Source: JBFAPK01 sp040676675 (GTDB lineage Bacteria; Actinomycetota; Actinomycetes; Mycobacteriales; Micromonosporaceae). Taken from it: 64,000 bases of DNA. Shown here in pieces: positions 59,406 through 64,000 of the stretch. The position numbers were made by a program, and so were the translations under genes. The stretch's first letter is position 1; each line of letters starts with the position of its first letter. The stretch spans positions 138,231 to 202,230 of the forward strand of contig NZ_JBFAPK010000009.1 of the NCBI RefSeq assembly GCF_040676675.1, read 5' to 3'. The notes under the pieces are model-generated. The model saw only the letters and a program-made list of their open reading frames with translations. It was not told where the DNA came from and did not search any database.

Positions 59406-60431
59406 GTGACCAGGATCGACGACGTCGCCCGCCTGGCGGGGGTTTCCACCGCCACCGTCTCCCGCGCCCTGCGCGGGCTGCCCACCGTCTCGGCGGCGAC
59501 CAGGGCCCGGGTGCTGGCCGCCGCCGGTCAGCTCGGCTACACCGCCTCACCCAGCGCCTCCCGGCTCGCCGGCGGCCGCACCGGCACCATCGCCGTGGTC
59601 GTACCGTGGATCACCCGGTGGTTCTTCGGCACAGTCATCGCCGCCGCCGAGGAGACGCTGCAACAGGCCGGATACGACATGCTCCTCTACAACCTCGGCG
59701 GCGAGGAGAACGCCCGGCAGCGGCTGCTGCGCACCACCAACCTGCACAAGCGCGCCGACGCGGTCATGCTGGTCGCCACCCCGATGAACGCCGCCGACGT
59801 CGAGACGCTCATCGGCGGCGCGCTCACCGGCGTGACGGTCAGCTCCGGCACCGTCGTACCCGGGTGGCCCTGCGTCCGCATCGACGACGTGACCGCCGCC
59901 CGTACCGCCGTACGGCACCTGGTCGACCTGGGCCACCGCCGGATCGCGCACATCTCCGGGGACTCCACCGAGGAGCTGGCCTACACCGCCCACCTCGACC
60001 GCCGCCGCGGCTACCGGGAGGAGCTGCGCGCCGCCGGGATCCTCCCCGATCCGCGCCTGGACGTCGAGGCCCCGTTCACCGTGGACGGCGGCAGCATCGC
60101 CGCCGCCGAGCTGCTGCGCCGCGCGCCGCTCCCCACCGCGATCTTCGCCGCCTGCGACGAGATGGCGATGGGCGCCATGGCGACGCTGCGCTCGGCCGGG
60201 CTCCGGGTGCCCGAGGACATCAGCGTCATCGGCGTCGACGACCACGACCTCGCGGTGGTGGTGGGGTTGAGCACGGTGGCGCAGCCCGCCGCGGACCAGG
60301 GGCGGGTCGCCGCCGACCTGCTGCTCGACGCGCTCTGCGGGCGGCCCGACGCGCACGCCGCCGCGACGCCGGTGATTCTGCCCACCCGGCTCGTCGTACG
60401 CGGGTCGACCGCCCCGCCCCGGGCAGACTGA
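59406..60431 (+). CDS. LacI-family transcriptional repressor
   Basis: 341 residues. The helix-turn-helix TRIDDVARLAGVSTATVSRA at 2-21 and hinge helix (SASRLAGGRTG) precede a periplasmic-binding-like ligand domain with FAACDEMAMGAM and ISVIGVDDHDLA. GTG 59406 has GAGG seven nt upstream; the open frame to 59142 is rejected. It lies between the transporter and GH13 genes and is the natural candidate to bind the operator at 55592. Ligand presumed to be an alpha-glucoside or its breakdown product. Confidence 0.93.
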   Translation: MTRIDDVARLAGVSTATVSRALRGLPTVSAATRARVLAAAGQLGYTASPSASRLAGGRTGTIAVVVPWITRWFFGTVIAAAEETLQQAGYDMLLYNLGGEENARQRLLRTTNLHKRADAVMLVATPMNAADVETLIGGALTGVTVSSGTVVPGWPCVRIDDVTAARTAVRHLVDLGHRRIAHISGDSTEELAYTAHLDRRRGYREELRAAGILPDPRLDVEAPFTVDGGSIAAAELLRRAPLPTAIFAACDEMAMGAMATLRSAGLRVPEDISVIGVDDHDLAVVVGLSTVAQPAADQGRVAADLLLDALCGRPDAHAAATPVILPTRLVVRGSTAPPRAD

Positions 60432-60521
60432 AGCGGGTTGGCCGTGCCCGTACCGGGGTACGCGACCACCGAGATCCGGCACGACACCACACGGGAGAGC
60501 GCCCTGAACATCCAAGAGACG

Positions 60522-62186
60522 ATGTCCCCATCCGCACCACCGGCGACGGCACCCGGCACCTGGTGGCAGGACGCGGTCATCTACCAGATCTATCCGCGCT
60601 CGTTCGCCGACTCCGACGGCGACGGCATGGGCGACCTGCCGGGCATCACCGCCCGACTGGACCACCTCGTCGAGCTCGGCGCCGACGCCGTGTGGCTCTC
60701 GCCGTTCTACCCGTCACCGCAGGCCGACGCCGGCTACGACGTCGCCGACTACCGCGACGTCGACCCGCTGTTCGGCCGGCTGGCGGACTTCGACGCGCTG
60801 CTCGCGCGGGCGCACGAGCTGGGGCTGCGGGTCATCGTCGACCTGGTCCCGAACCACAGCTCGTCCGCGCACCCGTGGTTCGCCGCGGCGCTCGCCGCCG
60901 GGCCGGGCAGCCCCGAGCGGGCCCGGTACGTCTTCCGCGACGGCCGCGGTCCGGACGGCGACGAGCCCCCGAACGGCTGGCGCAGCGTCTTCGGCGGTGG
61001 CGCCTGGACCCGCGTCACCGAGGCCGACGGCCGGCCGGGGCAGTGGTACCTGCACCTCTTCGACGCCGGGCAGCCGGACCTCAACTGGGACAACCCCGAA
61101 GTACGGGCCGAGTTCCGCGACATCCTGCGCTTCTGGCTCGACCGGGGCGTCGACGGGTTCCGGGTGGACGTGGCGCACGGCCTCGTCAAGCAGGCCGACC
61201 TGGCCGACTGGCACTACCCGGAGGAGCCCGTCTCCGGCGAGGGCACCGAGGGCCCGCGCCCGCCGATGTGGGACCAAGACGGCGTACACGAGATCTACCG
61301 CGACTGGCGGCAGGTGCTCGACGGCTACCCGGGCGAGCGGATCCTGGTCGCCGAGGCGTGGGTGCAGCCGGCCGAGCGGCTCGCCGCCTACGTCCGGCCG
61401 GACGAGATGCACCAGGCGTTCAACTTCGAGTACCTGGAGGCGGCCTGGAGCGCGCCGGCCCAGTACGCGGTGATCACCCGTTCGCTCGCGGCCACCGACG
61501 CCGTCGGCGCGCCGACCACCTGGGTCCTGTCGAACCACGACGTGCTGCGGCACGCCTCCCGCCTCGGCCTCCCGGTCGGTACGCCCCGGCCGCGCGGCAT
61601 CGGCATCGGCGACCCCCAGCCCGACGCCGTGATCGGGCTGCGCCGGGCCCGGGCGGCCACCCTGCTGATGCTCGCCCTGCCCGGCTCCGCCTACCTGTAC
61701 CAGGGCGAGGAGTTGGGCCTGCCGGAGCACATGACGCTGCCGGACGAGTCCCGGCAGGACCCGACGTGGCAGCGCACCGGGCACGCCGAGCGGGGCCGCG
61801 ACGGCTGTCGGGTACCGATCCCGTGGCAGGCCGACGCCCCGTCGTACGGTTTCGGCCCGACGGACGCGAGCTGGCTGCCGCAGCCGGAGCTGTGGGCCGA
61901 GTACGCCCTGGACCGGCAGCGCGGGGTCCCCGGCTCGACGTACGAGATGTACCGGACCGCGCTGCGGCTGCGCCGCGACCTGCGGCTCGGCGCCGGGACG
62001 CTGTTCTGGCTGGAGAGCCCCGACGAGGTGCTCTCGTTCCGCAACGGCGAGGTGACGGTGCTGACCAACTTCGGCGAGGCGCCGGTGCCGCTGCCCGACG
62101 GCGCGGAGCTGCTGCACGCCAGCGGGCCGCTGGACGGCGACGGTCGGGTACCGACCGACGTGACGGTCTGGCTGCGCACGCCGTAG
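60522..62186 (+). CDS. GH13 family alpha-glucosidase
   Basis: 554 residues from ATG 60522. The TIM barrel has VIYQIYPRSFADSDGDGMGD, GYDVADYRDVDP, VDLVPNHSS, nucleophile Asp216 in DGFRVDVAHG, acid Glu278 in LVAEAW and Asp340 in LSNHD, all catalytic residues of GH13. The arrangement and short B domain fit oligo-1,6- or alpha-glucosidases that act on imported oligosaccharides; there is no signal peptide. A CTG at 60504 has the better spaced GGGAGAG, so an N-terminal extension of six residues is possible. It follows the LacI gene with 90 bp between. Confidence 0.93.
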   Translation: MSPSAPPATAPGTWWQDAVIYQIYPRSFADSDGDGMGDLPGITARLDHLVELGADAVWLSPFYPSPQADAGYDVADYRDVDPLFGRLADFDALLARAHELGLRVIVDLVPNHSSSAHPWFAAALAAGPGSPERARYVFRDGRGPDGDEPPNGWRSVFGGGAWTRVTEADGRPGQWYLHLFDAGQPDLNWDNPEVRAEFRDILRFWLDRGVDGFRVDVAHGLVKQADLADWHYPEEPVSGEGTEGPRPPMWDQDGVHEIYRDWRQVLDGYPGERILVAEAWVQPAERLAAYVRPDEMHQAFNFEYLEAAWSAPAQYAVITRSLAATDAVGAPTTWVLSNHDVLRHASRLGLPVGTPRPRGIGIGDPQPDAVIGLRRARAATLLMLALPGSAYLYQGEELGLPEHMTLPDESRQDPTWQRTGHAERGRDGCRVPIPWQADAPSYGFGPTDASWLPQPELWAEYALDRQRGVPGSTYEMYRTALRLRRDLRLGAGTLFWLESPDEVLSFRNGEVTVLTNFGEAPVPLPDGAELLHASGPLDGDGRVPTDVTVWLRTP

Positions 62187-62193
62187 CGCCCGG

Positions 62194-63624
62194 TCAGGCG
62201 GGCCGGCGGACCTCGCCGGCCCGCTCGCCCAGCAGGTCCCGGACGGCGGCGATGTCCCGGGGCGAGCTGCGCGCGGCGAGCCAGTACATGACCCCGGTCG
62301 GTACGAAGAAGAGCTGGAACGCGGCGAGCCCGACGGCGAAGTTCAGCGGCGGCGGGAAGGCGCCCCGCAGCCCCTGGAACACCGCGCCGACCAGCCCGTT
62401 GCCCGCCGCCCGGCCGACCCCGTTCACCAGGTTGCCGAGGCTGTAGACGGTGCCCCGGTGCTCCGGCGGGTTCACGTCGGCGATCAACGCGAACCAGTTG
62501 GGCGAGTTCGCCGAGGTCAGCGCGAGCGCCAGCAGCGCGGTGAGCAGGCTGAGACCGACGCTCGGCTCGGTCAGCACGCTGCGCAGTACCGCGCCGACGA
62601 CCGTACCGGTGCCGGCGCCGTCGGGCACGTCGATGCGGATCGGGACGAAGAAGAGCACCAGGTAGAAGGGGACGGCCGCGAGGATGCCGACCGCGGCGAC
62701 CAGGGCGCGACCCCGGGGCGTACGCCGCTGCAGGGCGTCGCCGACCAGCCCGCCGACGATGGAGAGCACCCCGCCCAACTGGAAGAGCGTGGCGAAGACG
62801 CTGCCCACCACGATCGCGGTCGCCGAGGAGATGCCCTGCGCCTCGGCCCGCTCCTGGAACAGCACCGGCAGCCAGACCAGCGAACCGAAGGCGGCCTGCG
62901 CCGGCAGCCCCTGCAGGATCAGCCACAGGTTGGTCCGCCGGCCGACGATCCCGGGCAGGTCCGCACGGCTGATCCGGTAGTCGTAGTCGCCGCCGGCGGC
63001 CAGCGCGCCCGCCAGCTCGGGCTCGCTCGCCCCGCGCCGGATGTCGTACGTGAACAGGTACGCCACCGTGGCCGCCAGCCCGACGGCGCTGAGCAGCAGG
63101 AACGGCCGGCGCCAGTCGGTCGCGCCGAGCAGGCCGCCGACCAGCGTGCCGGCGAGCGTCCCCACCCCCTGGGAGAGGCCCCAGAAGCTCATCACCAGGC
63201 CGCGCCGGCGGGGCGAGATCAGATCGGTGACCACCGAGAAGCCGACCGAGCCGACCGCGCCGAGGCCGATCGCGGCGAGCACCTCCGCGGCGAAGAAGAC
63301 CAGGTAGTCGCGGGCCAGCCCGCTGCCGGCCGTGCCGGCCGCCCAGATGAGGGTGCCGGCCATCAGCAGCGGCTTGCGGTTCGCGCGGTCCCCCACGTAC
63401 GCCCAGGCGACTGCCGCGACCGCGCTGACCAGGAAGCTGACCGCGGTGACCAGCCCGACCACCGACTCGCCGACCCGCAGCGCGTCGGCGACCGGCCGGT
63501 ACAGCGGCGGCACCAGACCGATCGCCACGTTGTCCAGCGAGGCGAGGATCACGAAGACCACCACGCTGTAGAGCCGGTGCAGGCCACCGCCGCCCCGTAC
63601 CGCCGGCACCCCGCCGCCGGTCAT
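62194..63624 (-). CDS. MFS transporter
   Basis: 476 residues with 12 helices. DNVAIGLVPPLYRPVADAL opens the first helix pair, AYVGDRANRKPLLMAG is the loop 2-3 motif (G-x3-D-R-x-x-R), and LNFAVGLAAFQLFFVPTGVM is near the end. It resembles spinster-like and organic-anion MFS carriers. ATG 63624 is chosen; GTG 63633 is an alternative and the frame is open to 63801. It converges on the GH13 gene with a 7-bp gap. Substrate unknown. Confidence 0.85.
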   Translation of the reverse strand: MTGGGVPAVRGGGGLHRLYSVVVFVILASLDNVAIGLVPPLYRPVADALRVGESVVGLVTAVSFLVSAVAAVAWAYVGDRANRKPLLMAGTLIWAAGTAGSGLARDYLVFFAAEVLAAIGLGAVGSVGFSVVTDLISPRRRGLVMSFWGLSQGVGTLAGTLVGGLLGATDWRRPFLLLSAVGLAATVAYLFTYDIRRGASEPELAGALAAGGDYDYRISRADLPGIVGRRTNLWLILQGLPAQAAFGSLVWLPVLFQERAEAQGISSATAIVVGSVFATLFQLGGVLSIVGGLVGDALQRRTPRGRALVAAVGILAAVPFYLVLFFVPIRIDVPDGAGTGTVVGAVLRSVLTEPSVGLSLLTALLALALTSANSPNWFALIADVNPPEHRGTVYSLGNLVNGVGRAAGNGLVGAVFQGLRGAFPPPLNFAVGLAAFQLFFVPTGVMYWLAARSSPRDIAAVRDLLGERAGEVRRPA

Positions 63625-63816
63625 CGTCGACACCACACCTGCGCACCCAACCAGGAGCAGATAACGACCGGGTGACGGCGCGCCGGGCCCGGTCGGGACG
63701 GCGCCGCCCGCGACCTGGGCGAATCGCCCGGTTCTGTCCACCGGGGATCGATTGCCTTGACCGTGGCTGACATGATCTTCCCCGCACCAGACATCGATCA
63801 ATCCTGGGGAGAACAG
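63625..63816. other. divergent intergenic region
   Basis: 192 bp between the MFS gene and the last gene. It contains TTGACC at 63757-63762, but no matching -10 at 16-18 nt. I see no other structure. Confidence 0.3.
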
Positions 63817-64000
63817 ATGTACGCAGCCACGGCTGCCCGCTGGCGCACGGCGGCGCTCGTCGCCGGCGCCATGGGCCTGATCGTCGCGGGCGGCGCCGGG
63901 GGGGGGGGGGGGGGGCCCCGGCCCCCCCCCGCCCCCCGGGCCGGCGCCCCCCGCACCGCGGGGCGTCGCCGCGCCAGCGGGGCGCGCTGGGGGGGGGCGA
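63817..64000 (+). CDS. start of a secreted-protein gene, partial and with corrupt 3' sequence
   Basis: ATG 63817 with GGGGAGAACAG upstream opens MYAATAARWRTAALVAGAMG and a hydrophobic stretch, a clear signal peptide. From 63898 the sequence turns into an 18-base G run and C-rich runs, so the reading frame beyond ~27 codons cannot be trusted. The true product is unknown. The sequence is probably a damaged contig end, not biology. Confidence 0.5.
   Translation, partial: MYAATAARWRTAALVAGAMGLIVAGGAGGGGGGPRPPPAPRAGAPRTAGRRRASGARWGGA

Noticed and set aside
1..64000. Insertion sequences, integrases or prophage genes
   Set aside because: No transposase, integrase, terminase or capsid motif was seen and no long terminal inverted repeats flank any gene.

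Overview
The window reads as chromosomal DNA of a very high-GC actinobacterium, most likely a member of the Micromonosporaceae (Micromonospora or a close relative). This is inferred from extreme GC bias at third codon positions, many GTG starts, an XRE/DUF5753 regulator with DUF397 partners, an F420-type PPOX oxidoreductase, DUF6158, DUF6232, DUF1360, DUF3817 and GPGG-motif proteins, and many genes with a TANNNT box 6-8 nt before the start codon, as in leaderless actinobacterial transcripts. I see no rRNA, tRNA, IS element, prophage or CRISPR array. The last ~100 bases are homopolymer-rich and look like a degraded contig end.

Layout. 1-12.3 kb: a partial DUF1622 membrane protein, a D,D-carboxypeptidase, two MFS transporters, an aldo/keto reductase, a three-gene signalling operon (histidine kinase, a degenerate kinase-like membrane protein, a NarL-type response regulator) with a possible PH-like protein behind it, an alpha/beta hydrolase, a secreted protein of unknown role and a 33-codon leaderless ORF. 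12.3-24.8 kb: two giant secreted proteins in one minus-strand operon, a 2,235-residue LamG/DNRLRE protein followed by a 1,917-residue RHS/YD-repeat protein. 25-35.9 kb: housekeeping and metabolic genes (cupin-like protein, glycogen-debranching-type enzyme coupled to an SCP2-like protein, CBS protein, NmrA-like reductase, asd plus PPOX enzyme, an M16 peptidase pair, a large metallophosphoesterase).

36-40 kb: a DAHP synthase gene behind a textbook aromatic attenuator (leader peptide with W, Y, W, F codons, then a terminator hairpin with a T run), a 15-bp tandem repeat, and a bifunctional penicillin-binding protein. 40-48.3 kb: many small actinobacterial proteins, two DUF397 genes divergent from an XRE/DUF5753 regulator, an NlpC/P60 hydrolase with a small membrane protein that may use a CTG start, and a principal-like sigma factor. 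48.7-54.5 kb: murQ with its MurR/RpiR regulator (a candidate operator overlaps its own -10 box), an SDR enzyme, a thymidylate-kinase-like protein and a compact four-gene run (nucleotidyltransferase, BON protein, metallophosphoesterase, GPGG small membrane protein).

54.6-64 kb: a secreted M23 peptidase, then an alpha-glucoside-type utilisation locus: lipoprotein binding protein, two permeases, LacI-type repressor and GH13 glucosidase. A near-perfect LacI-family operator lies 70 bp upstream of the binding-protein gene. The ATPase of the importer is not in the window; such importers often share a common MsiK-type ATPase encoded elsewhere. The window closes with an MFS transporter and the damaged start of a secreted-protein gene.

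Several cell-wall functions sit here (D,D-carboxypeptidase, class A PBP, NlpC/P60, M23, MurQ/MurR), but the sequence does not show that they are co-regulated.
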